From: Anaerolineaceae bacterium
Lineage (GTDB): Bacteria > Chloroflexota > Anaerolineae > Anaerolineales > Anaerolineaceae
Length of the DNA stretch: 7,442 bases
Reading direction: 5' to 3'
NCBI GenBank assembly: GCA_011620445.1
Contig: WOZB01000161.1
Span: 1-7,442, forward strand
This document shows, piece after piece, positions 1-6,053 of the stretch. The notes under the pieces were generated by a model. The model ran no database searches, had not been told where the DNA came from, and saw only the letters and a program-made list of their open reading frames with translations. Each line of letters starts with the position of its first letter. Within the stretch, counting starts at the first letter, position 1. Both the position numbers and the translations under genes were made by a program.

Positions 1-570
1 CTTCTAGACAGTGTGAAGTCTATGGTCAGGTTCGACCCTCGGGCACATTATCTTCTACTGATTTGGGCAATGCTTTCCAGCCTGACCAGTGATTCTAACG
101 AACCTGAGGATCTTAATAGTTTCCAGAATTTTTTGGACCAGAATCCAGTCCGAAAGCTGCTACAGGAATCTTTACGGTCTGTTGGTTATAGCGACCACGA
201 AGCCTGGAAGAACTCTCAAGCTCTCAATTGGATGCTTTCGATCAAAGAAGTGCCTCCTTTGAAAACCGAAAAATCGATGAAAGCCGCTGCCCTGGCAATC
301 TTCAATAATTCTTTAGGTAATCAGGATTTCAAGGATTTTCTTGAGGTGAACCGGTATAACGAAATTGACTGGTATAACGGTGAACGTTTCGACCAGATGC
401 TCAGCTTATGGCAGACCGCACAAATTATCCTTGTATTTGCTGATCAAAAACGGAAACAGGCGGAAATTAAAGCCAGGCTTGAGAGTATCCACGGAATAGT
501 TTCCCATTTTGCACAGGCTGGAAAGCTCGCGGATTACCAGATTGAAAAACTTATAAAGGCGCTTAGATAG
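1..570 (+). CDS. C-terminal part of a possible GH13 alpha-amylase-like protein (5' end outside window)
   Basis: The reading frame is open from the first base, so this is most likely the 3' end of a longer gene. A GTG at 13 is the first possible start inside the window, but no ribosome binding site precedes it. The visible 189 residues are mostly helical and soluble, with no signal peptide or convincing membrane span. A segment near the middle (VNRYNEIDWYNGERFDQML, followed by an LW helix) reminds me of the helical C-terminal extension of GH13 alpha-amylase-like proteins in Chloroflexota. The neighbouring GH57 enzyme fits an alpha-glucan theme. No GH13 catalytic motif is visible because the barrel would lie upstream, so the family call rests on memory of a tail region and is weak. 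The TAG stop lies inside the 3' end of the convergent GH57 gene. The composition looks like a real protein and not a shadow frame. Confidence 0.5.
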   Translation, partial: LLDSVKSMVRFDPRAHYLLLIWAMLSSLTSDSNEPEDLNSFQNFLDQNPVRKLLQESLRSVGYSDHEAWKNSQALNWMLSIKEVPPLKTEKSMKAAALAIFNNSLGNQDFKDFLEVNRYNEIDWYNGERFDQMLSLWQTAQIILVFADQKRKQAEIKARLESIHGIVSHFAQAGKLADYQIEKLIKALR

Positions 571-1957
571 CTTTAGCTTCTGCGTTCGCCCGCAATTTGG
601 TTTGATCATAAATAGTGTCACCACGCAGCCCTGTCCTTTGGCTGCGTACCATTTTAAGACCATCCAGGATACTGGGATCTATCTTTTTGCCAGTGGCTTG
701 CTCAGTCAACCAAACCGCATTAGCCGCGTAGGCTATGTTGTTTTGCGGTTCAATACGATGAAATTCATCAAAAAAGAATCCACAGGAGGTGAAAGAGCGC
801 TGTCTTTCATACTGTGCCTTTAGCATAATTTGCACGAATTTCAGATCATTTTCCTTCCAGGTTTGCCTGGTGAGTTTTTTGCATAGATCTTCCAAGCTGA
901 TTTGCTTTGTCACTACATCGATGTAACGATTGCGCAATTCCCAGGGATTCGGAAAGTGGTTAATCATCTGAGAGTAGTAAACCTGGTTAACCCAATCTCC
1001 AATAACATTAAGTGCATTTCGAAGCGGCAGCTTCCAATCCGCCCAGGCTGTGCAACCGCACGCCGCGCGCCATCGGTCTATACCGTGCAGGCAAGACCAG
1101 GAAGTGTTTTCCACCAGGTCAGCAGAATCCTCAACGGTATGATCCTTAAGCCAAAGCCCTGGGTAGGTCCAATCCACACCGTGAGCTTGACCTCCCTCGT
1201 TCAGTAAGTAACGCAGGAAAAGGTCACGTTGCTTCTGATGGTGCCCGTAAAGCTCTCCATCGGACGCTACTGTAACCAGATGGTCGGGAAGATAACCGCG
1301 TTTTTCCTTCAAAACCTCAAGGAAATGGTCTCCATTCACAGTCATTTCCGGCACAAAACTAACCATAGTGCTGAATTCCTGGTCATAGCTAAAGATTGTG
1401 AAGGATTCTCTGCCACCAGGTAGTTCAATGAAATATGCTCCAGTTTTGTTTTTGCAATGGGGAATGATTTGCCAAGGGGCGAGGATTGTGAATTTGATGC
1501 CGCAATCAGAAAGCACACATAAGGTTTCGGTGTTCACAGCGGTTTCAGGCAGCCACATTCCCTCCGGCGCATGACCAAAGCGGAATTTGAAATCACTAAT
1601 TCCCCAACGCACTTGGGTGATCTTGTCTTCAAGTGTCGCCAGGGGCAGAATGCTGTGGTTATAAGCCTGCGCCATACCATTGCCAGTGCCGTAGGTGTTG
1701 AAGTTTTCCCTTTCTTGCTTGATGATCATCTCACAAACATCTGGCGCGGCCATTTGCATCCAGTGGAAGAGGGTTGGACCAATGTTAAAACTCATTTTGC
1801 CGAAGTTGCCTTCTTCCGCGTTTGGGCGGTAGCACTCGGCTAAAATGCGCTCGTTCCAATTTCTGTAAGGTTCGGCGCCGGTTTCGTCTGGGATGTAATC
1901 CGATATAGGGTCTTCTCTTGGGGGCTGATAAAAATGGCCGTGGATGCAAAGGTTCAA
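563..1957 (-). CDS. Glycoside hydrolase family 57 protein with DUF3536-type C-terminal region
   Basis: This 464-residue cytoplasmic protein has the GH57 (beta/alpha)7-barrel motifs in order. They are HGHFYQPPRE at residues 6-15 (motif 1), TGNGMAQAYNHSILP at 91-105 (motif 2), and PEGMWLPE at 131-138, with E138 the expected nucleophile. Next comes ASDGELYGHH at 231-240, with D233 the expected acid/base. ENTSWSCLHGIDRW at 283-296 and SCGFFFDEFHRIE at 391-403 are typical of the DUF3536 branch. GH57 enzymes act on alpha-glucans by a retaining mechanism (amylase, branching enzyme or glucanotransferase), but the substrate of this branch is not established. DUF3536 proteins I remember are often much longer (around 800 residues), so this may be a short form. 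The start is TTG at 1955-1957, overlapping the TGA of the upstream SDR gene as TTGA, with a weak CGGAAA upstream. The 3' end overlaps the convergent gene by 8 bp. The fold call is confident; the exact reaction is not. Confidence 0.9.
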   Translation of the reverse strand: MNLCIHGHFYQPPREDPISDYIPDETGAEPYRNWNERILAECYRPNAEEGNFGKMSFNIGPTLFHWMQMAAPDVCEMIIKQERENFNTYGTGNGMAQAYNHSILPLATLEDKITQVRWGISDFKFRFGHAPEGMWLPETAVNTETLCVLSDCGIKFTILAPWQIIPHCKNKTGAYFIELPGGRESFTIFSYDQEFSTMVSFVPEMTVNGDHFLEVLKEKRGYLPDHLVTVASDGELYGHHQKQRDLFLRYLLNEGGQAHGVDWTYPGLWLKDHTVEDSADLVENTSWSCLHGIDRWRAACGCTAWADWKLPLRNALNVIGDWVNQVYYSQMINHFPNPWELRNRYIDVVTKQISLEDLCKKLTRQTWKENDLKFVQIMLKAQYERQRSFTSCGFFFDEFHRIEPQNNIAYAANAVWLTEQATGKKIDPSILDGLKMVRSQRTGLRGDTIYDQTKLRANAEAKAI

Positions 1958-2871
1958 TTATTGTTTTTCCGATTTTTGAAATTCTGGTTTAAGTATCCCA
2001 GATTTTGACTAAAACGTGCAGGATTAATACCAAAAGTACGTGGCATACTATCAAGAGCGCAGATGTGGTTTTCAGCTAAATATTCATTCCAAAACAAGGT
2101 ATTGGGCAGTCCTTCCACCCGGTTTTCGAGGAATTGCATCAAGCCCGCCAATCTGACGGGATTAAACTCAGCCATGATGCGCTTCTTGTGAATAGCCGCA
2201 GATATTTGGTTGAGCACATCTGTAAAATTCAGATGTTCCGGCCCGCCTACCTGTACAATATTATTTTCTAAAGACTTCATGTTCAAGGCCCACTGGAGGC
2301 TGGTCACCAGATCTTCCACCCACAAAGGCTGCAGCAATACCTTGCCATCACCTGGAATTGGCGTGATGAAAGGGATCGTGCGGATTAGTTTTGCAAGGCT
2401 CAATGTAAAGTTATCACCTTCCCCATAAACCATACTCACCCGGATGATAGTGTAATTCAAGCCAGAATTCTTGATGATACTTTCTGCGATACCTTTTGCC
2501 TTCATGAGTGAATACGCTGAAGCCCTGTCCGCGCCAAGATGGCTGAGATAGAAGATGCGTTTTACCCCAGCGCTGAGCGCAGCTTCTGTCAAATTGCGAA
2601 TACCGTCCACTTCGAGCGACTGAAAATCCGCCATGTAGCCGCTGCGTTCAACACCAGCCAGATGATAGATAACATCCACGTCCTGGAGAGAAGCTCTCAC
2701 CCCTCTTACGTCGTTGAGCGAACTCAAAGCAACGTTTAACCCCATCCCCCTGGGGAAGAAGTCTTGGCGGGCACTTGGTTGAAGCAGCAGTTTGAATGTT
2801 TGGCCGGCTTGGTGAAGATGTTTGACCAATACGCCACCAATAAAACCAGTTCCGCCTGTAACTAAAATCAT
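1954..2871 (-). CDS. NAD(P)-dependent epimerase/dehydratase-like protein (extended or atypical SDR)
   Basis: The product is 305 residues, normal for the family. The N-terminal Rossmann motif TGGTGFIG is at residues 5-12. DVIYHLAG (66-73) is the usual second nucleotide-binding element. A YxxxK catalytic pair is present as YSLMK (Y120, K124), with a candidate serine at S110 in the preceding strand. RVSMVYGEGD (144-153) and QPLWVEDLV (181-189) correspond to the RPxxVYGxGD and PVHVDDVA regions of extended SDRs. It most resembles the NmrA/NDUFA9-like group that acts on or merely binds NAD(P) cofactors, so the substrate cannot be named. No signal peptide is seen. It is the first gene of a two-gene minus-strand operon with GH57, coupled by a TTGA overlap, but a carbohydrate role inferred from that pairing is speculative. 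No Shine-Dalgarno sequence precedes the ATG; the promoter suggests a near-leaderless mRNA. Confidence 0.88.
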   Translation of the reverse strand: MILVTGGTGFIGGVLVKHLHQAGQTFKLLLQPSARQDFFPRGMGLNVALSSLNDVRGVRASLQDVDVIYHLAGVERSGYMADFQSLEVDGIRNLTEAALSAGVKRIFYLSHLGADRASAYSLMKAKGIAESIIKNSGLNYTIIRVSMVYGEGDNFTLSLAKLIRTIPFITPIPGDGKVLLQPLWVEDLVTSLQWALNMKSLENNIVQVGGPEHLNFTDVLNQISAAIHKKRIMAEFNPVRLAGLMQFLENRVEGLPNTLFWNEYLAENHICALDSMPRTFGINPARFSQNLGYLNQNFKNRKNNN

Positions 2872-2878
2872 GGCGCAA

Positions 2879-2884
2879 ATTATA
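2879..2884 (-). promoter_or_regulatory. Extended -10 promoter element of the SDR-GH57 operon
   Basis: On the minus strand this reads TATAAT preceded by TGC, a perfect extended -10 (TGnTATAAT). Only seven bases separate it from the ATG at 2871, so transcription should begin at or within a base or two of the start codon. The -35 region 17 bp upstream (TATGCC) is poor, as expected when an extended -10 compensates. No ribosome binding site fits between the element and the ATG, consistent with leaderless translation. Confidence 0.6.
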
Positions 2885-2889
2885 GCATC

Positions 2890-2905
2890 TGCCTAACGAT
2901 TGGCA
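2890..2905. promoter_or_regulatory. Imperfect palindrome, possible operator in the divergent region
   Basis: The 16-bp stretch TGCCTAACGATTGGCA has perfect TGCC/GGCA arms and a partly symmetric centre, 12 of 16 positions being palindromic. It lies just upstream of the minus-strand -10 and about 45 bp before the ATG of the divergent ftsZ operon, where a regulator could affect both. A single short imperfect palindrome can arise by chance, so this is tentative. Confidence 0.2.
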
Positions 2906-2948
2906 TACTAGTTGCACTTAATTAGTAGACCCATTAAAGGAAGAAGCA

Positions 2949-4229
2949 ATGAACACAAGACTTGGCTTTCACTACTTCGAAGATCAGGACCATTACCAGG
3001 CAAAAGACCTTGACCTCTGGCTGCAGGAACTAATCTCCCTCAACACCAATTGGTTAGTGCTAAAAGCTTTCACCAATCAGGCCATTCCAGAGGATTTCAT
3101 CACCAGGTTGGTCGATTCTGGCATTCAACCCATTATCCACTTCGACTTCCCGGTAAATTCCGAAGTCCGACCTGAGGAATTGCGCATTTTGCTTTCGGCT
3201 TACGCCAGGTGGGGTGTTAAGTACGTAATCTTCTTCAATCGCCCAAATACCAAAGCCGCCTGGCTGGGAGAAACCTGGGCTCAGGGAGACATAATTTCCC
3301 GTTTTCTCAACCGCTATCTATCCTTTACACGGCTGGCAGAGCAATTTGAACTCACGCCCATCTTTCCTCCTCTGGCACCCGGCGGTGAATATTGGGATAT
3401 TTCCTTCCTGAAATCCCTGCTTTATCTCGTCAAGCAGCGTCATGTGCGTGACTTCGATGATAAACTCATACTGGCAGTCAGTGCCCAGTCGTTCGGGCAT
3501 TCTCTTACTTATGGGCATGGTGGACCAAGCAAATGGAAGATGACCCTGCCTTATAGTAAGCCCGAATTAGGGGAGGAAGATCATATCGGTTTCAATACTT
3601 GGTCGTGGTATTCCAGCCTGGTTCAACAAATTTTGGGCATCCGGCCCAAATTGGTTCTTTTCTGGATGGGCACTTCCAACGTCACTAAAGAAGAATTGGA
3701 TCCTCGTTTGAGCTTTGAAACCCTTACTAAGATTATGGAGAACGAACATTCTGAAACGCTGCCAGATTTGAGTGAGGATGTGTTAGCTTGTATGTGTGCA
3801 CAACTCGGAGCAAAATCCGATGAGGCCATGGGCAAAACAGCCTGGTTTGATACCCAGGGCCGACCAAACGACCCAACCATTGCCACTTATCAGAAACAGC
3901 TTCAGAAGACCCAGAAGCAGAGCCTGGAAACCCCGCTGGCCGCCAAACTTGCGGATTGGCTCTATGCGATTGACCATTATTTATTGCTCCCCTCCTTTGA
4001 ATGGGGCATTCCTGAAAACCTATTTGACCAAATCCGGCCCTTTGTTCGGATCCACCGCCCCACCATGGGCTTTTCGATCACCGAAGCCAGCAATGCCCGC
4101 AAGGTAACCATCTGGAATGAAGATGCTGCCTTCTCCGATGACGACATCCAATTCCTACGCGATACTGGTTGCATTGTTGAAGAGTTAGTTCTAAGTACTC
4201 TGCGCATGCCTGCTAAGCAAGATTTCTAA
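2949..4229 (+). CDS. TIM-barrel protein of clan GH-A glycosidase type, probably catalytically dead
   Basis: This 426-residue soluble protein has no signal peptide. Its strands follow a (beta/alpha)8 pattern: RLGFHYF (4-10), WLVLKAF (35-41), QPIIHFDFP (60-68), KYVIFFNRPN (91-100), LTPIFPPLAPGG (135-146), KLILAVSAQ (172-180) and KLVLFWMGTSN (234-244). In clan GH-A enzymes strand 4 ends in NEP with the acid/base Glu; here the same place reads N97-R98-P99-N100. Strand 7 normally carries the nucleophile in a pattern like ITEAG; here it reads LFWMG, with W239 in that position. Both catalytic acids therefore appear lost, so I predict a glycan-binding or scaffolding pseudoenzyme. The strand alignment is mine by eye. 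The ATG follows a good AAGGAAG ribosome binding site at 2937-2943. It is the first gene of the ftsZ operon, and its TAA stop is part of the ribosome binding site of ftsZ, 9 bp upstream. Confidence 0.75.
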   Translation: MNTRLGFHYFEDQDHYQAKDLDLWLQELISLNTNWLVLKAFTNQAIPEDFITRLVDSGIQPIIHFDFPVNSEVRPEELRILLSAYARWGVKYVIFFNRPNTKAAWLGETWAQGDIISRFLNRYLSFTRLAEQFELTPIFPPLAPGGEYWDISFLKSLLYLVKQRHVRDFDDKLILAVSAQSFGHSLTYGHGGPSKWKMTLPYSKPELGEEDHIGFNTWSWYSSLVQQILGIRPKLVLFWMGTSNVTKEELDPRLSFETLTKIMENEHSETLPDLSEDVLACMCAQLGAKSDEAMGKTAWFDTQGRPNDPTIATYQKQLQKTQKQSLETPLAAKLADWLYAIDHYLLLPSFEWGIPENLFDQIRPFVRIHRPTMGFSITEASNARKVTIWNEDAAFSDDDIQFLRDTGCIVEELVLSTLRMPAKQDF

Positions 4230-4233
4230 GGAG
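4227..4233 (+). promoter_or_regulatory. ftsZ ribosome binding site overlapping the upstream stop codon
   Basis: TAAGGAG contains the TAA stop of the TIM-barrel gene and ends five bases before the ATG at 4239. It is a near-perfect Shine-Dalgarno sequence and fixes the ftsZ start at 4239 over the in-frame ATG at 4263. Ribosomes terminating on the first gene would sit directly on it, suggesting translational coupling. Confidence 0.8.
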
Positions 4234-4238
4234 CCAAA

Positions 4239-5435
4239 ATGATCCCAACCAATCCTTACGTAATGAAAACCCCGATAGCAACCCCAAACCCCAAGATAGT
4301 TGTCATCGGTTTAGGCGGAGGTGGTTCCAACGCCATCAACCGCATGATCGAAAGCGGAATGCAGGGTGTCACATTCATCGCGGCAAACACAGATGCGCAG
4401 GCATTGGCAGCCAACAAAGCCCCCAATAAAATCCAGCTTGGCCCCCAGGCAACCCGTGGCCTTGGTGCCGGCGGCCAGCCAGAAACAGGACGCCTCGCTG
4501 CAGAAGAAAGCCGCGCCGATTTGGCTCATTTATTACAGGGCGCGGAAATGGTATTTCTGACTGCTGGAATGGGCGGCGGTACAGGTACAGGCTCCATTCC
4601 GATTGCAGCCCAAATTGCCAAAGAATCTGGTGCACTAACCATTGCCATTGTCACCAAACCTTTCTCTTTTGAGCTGGGTAAACGCCAGCGCAATACCGAA
4701 GAAGGTCTGGCTAAACTGCGCAAATACTGCGATACACTCATTGTCATCCCCAATGACAAACTCATCGAGGTTGCCCCCCGCGATCTGCCCCTCACCATGG
4801 CCTTTACCCTCGCTGACGATGTCTTGCGGCAAGGGGTACAAGGGATTTCAGAATTGATCACCGAAACGGGATTGATCAACGTCGATTTCTCACACATCAA
4901 GAACATCATGTCCAAGGGCGGTGGCGCACTGATGGCTATCGGAACAGGCACAGGTCCGAACAAGGTTCAACAGGCCATTGAAAAAGCTCTGCACCATCCC
5001 CTCCTGGATGACGTGGATCTCTACTCTGCCAAAGGTATGATTGCTAACTTCACGGGTTCATACAATATGTCCTTCAAGGAAGTAACCGACGCTCTCAAGA
5101 CCCTGCATGATGCCACTGGCGGCCACGCTGAAATTATCCCCGGCATCATCACCGACCCACGCATGGAAGACCGCGTGCAACTCATTCTCATCGTCACCGG
5201 CATCGGTACCTCCGCTGATAACTTACAAACCGTGGATACATCCTACGCCCTACACGAGGATGCTTCCCGCGCAAGTGAAATTCTGCAGCCAGGGTCAGCC
5301 CCCACCTCCCGAGCTGCGCAGCCGAATGGTCCAATTGAGCAGAATTACGAACAAGAAAGGCCGGATTATTCACATCAGCAGGACCAGGATGAGTATCTTT
5401 CCATCCCGGCTTTCCTGCGGCGCAAAAAGAAATAG
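4239..5435 (+). CDS. ftsZ: Cell division GTPase FtsZ with an atypical T7 loop
   Basis: FtsZ is the bacterial tubulin homologue that polymerises with GTP at the division site. The 398-residue length is normal. Visible motifs are GLGGGGSNAINRM (24-36), ANTDAQAL (49-56), GLGAGGQPETGR (74-85) and the tubulin signature GGGTGTG (112-118). PFSFE (141-145) with R149 gives the expected Glu/Arg nucleotide contacts, and AFTLADDVL (188-196) the guanine-contacting region. The T7 loop reads NVDFSHI (214-220). N214 and D216 match E. coli N207 and D209, but the D212 position is H219, so the GTPase may be slow. A linker of about 55 residues (roughly 329-384) is followed by the conserved C-terminal peptide EYLSIPAFLRR and a basic RRKKK end, which should bind partners such as FtsA or SepF. 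The gene lies second in a four-gene operon with no visible dcw neighbours. Whether the genome has another ftsZ cannot be told from this window. Confidence 0.97.
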   Translation: MIPTNPYVMKTPIATPNPKIVVIGLGGGGSNAINRMIESGMQGVTFIAANTDAQALAANKAPNKIQLGPQATRGLGAGGQPETGRLAAEESRADLAHLLQGAEMVFLTAGMGGGTGTGSIPIAAQIAKESGALTIAIVTKPFSFELGKRQRNTEEGLAKLRKYCDTLIVIPNDKLIEVAPRDLPLTMAFTLADDVLRQGVQGISELITETGLINVDFSHIKNIMSKGGGALMAIGTGTGPNKVQQAIEKALHHPLLDDVDLYSAKGMIANFTGSYNMSFKEVTDALKTLHDATGGHAEIIPGIITDPRMEDRVQLILIVTGIGTSADNLQTVDTSYALHEDASRASEILQPGSAPTSRAAQPNGPIEQNYEQERPDYSHQQDQDEYLSIPAFLRRKKK

Positions 5436-5438
5436 GAG
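5433..5438 (+). promoter_or_regulatory. Ribosome binding site of the 72-aa gene, overlapping the ftsZ stop
   Basis: TAGGAG includes the TAG stop of ftsZ and lies four bases before the ATG at 5443. This repeats the arrangement seen at the start of ftsZ and supports coupled translation of the small gene. Confidence 0.7.
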
Positions 5439-5442
5439 TGTC

Positions 5443-5661
5443 ATGGATAACGACACCTTGGCTAAAGTCTGCAAAACCGTTTATAACCGCAATCCGAATA
5501 TGAGTGGAGTGCGGCCCAAGGTAAGTAAGGATATTTACGGTAACACCCTGATGATTTTCACCACCAAAGGAGCTCTTCCTGGCGGCAAGTCCCTTGATCA
5601 GACTGTAAGGGTAGTCGTGGACCGTGATGGCAAGATTAGCAAAATTTCATCTTCGAGGTGA
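5443..5661 (+). CDS. Conserved-looking 72-aa protein of unknown function
   Basis: I do not recognise a named family. The start is ATG at 5443 after a TAGGAG ribosome binding site that overlaps the ftsZ stop; the 7-bp gap places it in the operon. The N-terminal 25 residues look helical (DNDTLAKVCKTVYNRNP), then GVRPKVS leads into three likely beta strands: NTLMIFTTKGAL (34-45), DQTVRVVVD (52-60) and KISKISSS (64-71). It is basic, soluble and has no signal or membrane segment. The strand order and the GK..DQTVRVVVD.DGKI pattern suggest a small alpha-plus-beta fold. It might bind FtsZ, RNA or another operon product, but nothing in the sequence decides this. I considered and rejected a SUI1-type translation factor. 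It is probably a real gene because of its ribosome binding site, its spacing and the coupled gene that follows. Confidence 0.75.
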   Translation: MDNDTLAKVCKTVYNRNPNMSGVRPKVSKDIYGNTLMIFTTKGALPGGKSLDQTVRVVVDRDGKISKISSSR

Positions 5662-6029
5662 TCTTGGAAGAAGCAGCTGTCTCCCAATCCATCCGCAACT
5701 GGAAATTGCTTTCTGATCTTAAGGAGACCGCTTCAAGTGTGCGCATCAAAGGCGAGGAAGCAGGAGGTGACTTTTCAATTTTCTCCCGACAGAACCTCTA
5801 TGCCGAAGGTGAAGCGCTTCCGGCCTATGAACGATTAATTAATCGGATTAGTTTCAATAAGCCTGGCAAACCGATGCATTTTCAAACGCGGCTTTCCCCC
5901 TTGATTAATCTGGGGTATCCGCAGAATCGGACCTCTGCTCTAATCAATCGAAATCGAACTAAAAAGCTGATGTTTATTGCCCTGCTATTTATCTTCGCGC
6001 TGATAGCTTCGTTTATTGTTCTCTTATAA
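5658..6029 (+). CDS. Small C-tail-anchored membrane protein of unknown function
   Basis: The 123-residue product starts at GTG 5658, overlapping the TGA of the 72-aa gene as GTGA, a classic coupling junction. A TTG at 5664, three bases after GAGGTG, is an alternative start. Residues 1-100 are hydrophilic and cytoplasmic in character: an N-terminal helix with many charges, then a loop-rich, probably flexible part with RISFNKPGKP and RLSPLINLGYPQN. A basic cluster (NRNRTKK, 97-103) precedes one hydrophobic span of about 20 residues (104-123) that ends at the C-terminus. By the positive-inside rule this is a tail-anchored protein with its N-terminus in the cytoplasm. I know no family for it. Its place behind ftsZ makes it a candidate membrane tether or regulator of FtsZ filaments, like SepF, ZipA or EzrA in role, but without visible homology to any of them. 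The role is inference; the topology is clear. Confidence 0.75.
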   Translation: MILEEAAVSQSIRNWKLLSDLKETASSVRIKGEEAGGDFSIFSRQNLYAEGEALPAYERLINRISFNKPGKPMHFQTRLSPLINLGYPQNRTSALINRNRTKKLMFIALLFIFALIASFIVLL

Positions 6030-6053
6030 CATCAAAACCCAGTAAGAAGTAAT

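Noticed and set aside
352..379. Direct repeat GGTATAACG, two copies in the first gene
   Set aside because: It encodes two similar Tyr-Asn stretches (RYNE, WYNG) and is too short and isolated to be a repeat element.
902..1207. Plus-strand open frames inside the GH57 gene (also 1229-1423 and 1571-1843)
   Set aside because: They are antisense to conserved GH57 motifs, with no ribosome binding sites and implausible compositions.
2648..2917. Minus-strand open frame of 89 residues across the SDR start and the intergenic region
   Set aside because: It is a frame-shifted reading of the Rossmann region; the correct frame gives TGGTGFIG and a full-length SDR.
2900..2940. Possible plus-strand promoter for the ftsZ operon (TTGGCA or TTGCAC as -35)
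   Set aside because: No -10 resembling TATAAT lies at a sensible distance on the plus strand, so I could not support a specific site although a promoter is expected here.
3796..4107. 103-residue plus-strand open frame inside the TIM-barrel gene
   Set aside because: It is an out-of-frame shadow rich in Pro and Arg with no ribosome binding site, while the 426-residue frame has consistent secondary structure throughout.
4806..4820. Asp at FtsZ residue 193 in place of the guanine-contacting Asn of E. coli FtsZ
   Set aside because: B. subtilis and M. tuberculosis FtsZ also carry Asp at this position (AFREAD, AFRSAD), so it is a normal variant.
4526..4963. 145-residue open frame on the minus strand inside ftsZ
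   Set aside because: It lies antisense to a strongly conserved FtsZ frame, its translation resembles no family, and no ribosome binding site or operon context supports it.
5107..5442. Upstream extension of the frame of the 72-aa gene into ftsZ (open from 5107)
   Set aside because: That part overlaps the real ftsZ frame and has low-complexity, Ser/Pro-rich composition. The ribosome binding site at 5433-5438 points to the ATG at 5443.
5443..5661. 72-aa protein as a SUI1/eIF1-type translation factor
   Set aside because: Size and basic charge fit loosely, but the GGK core and the QGDHR-type end of SUI1 are missing.
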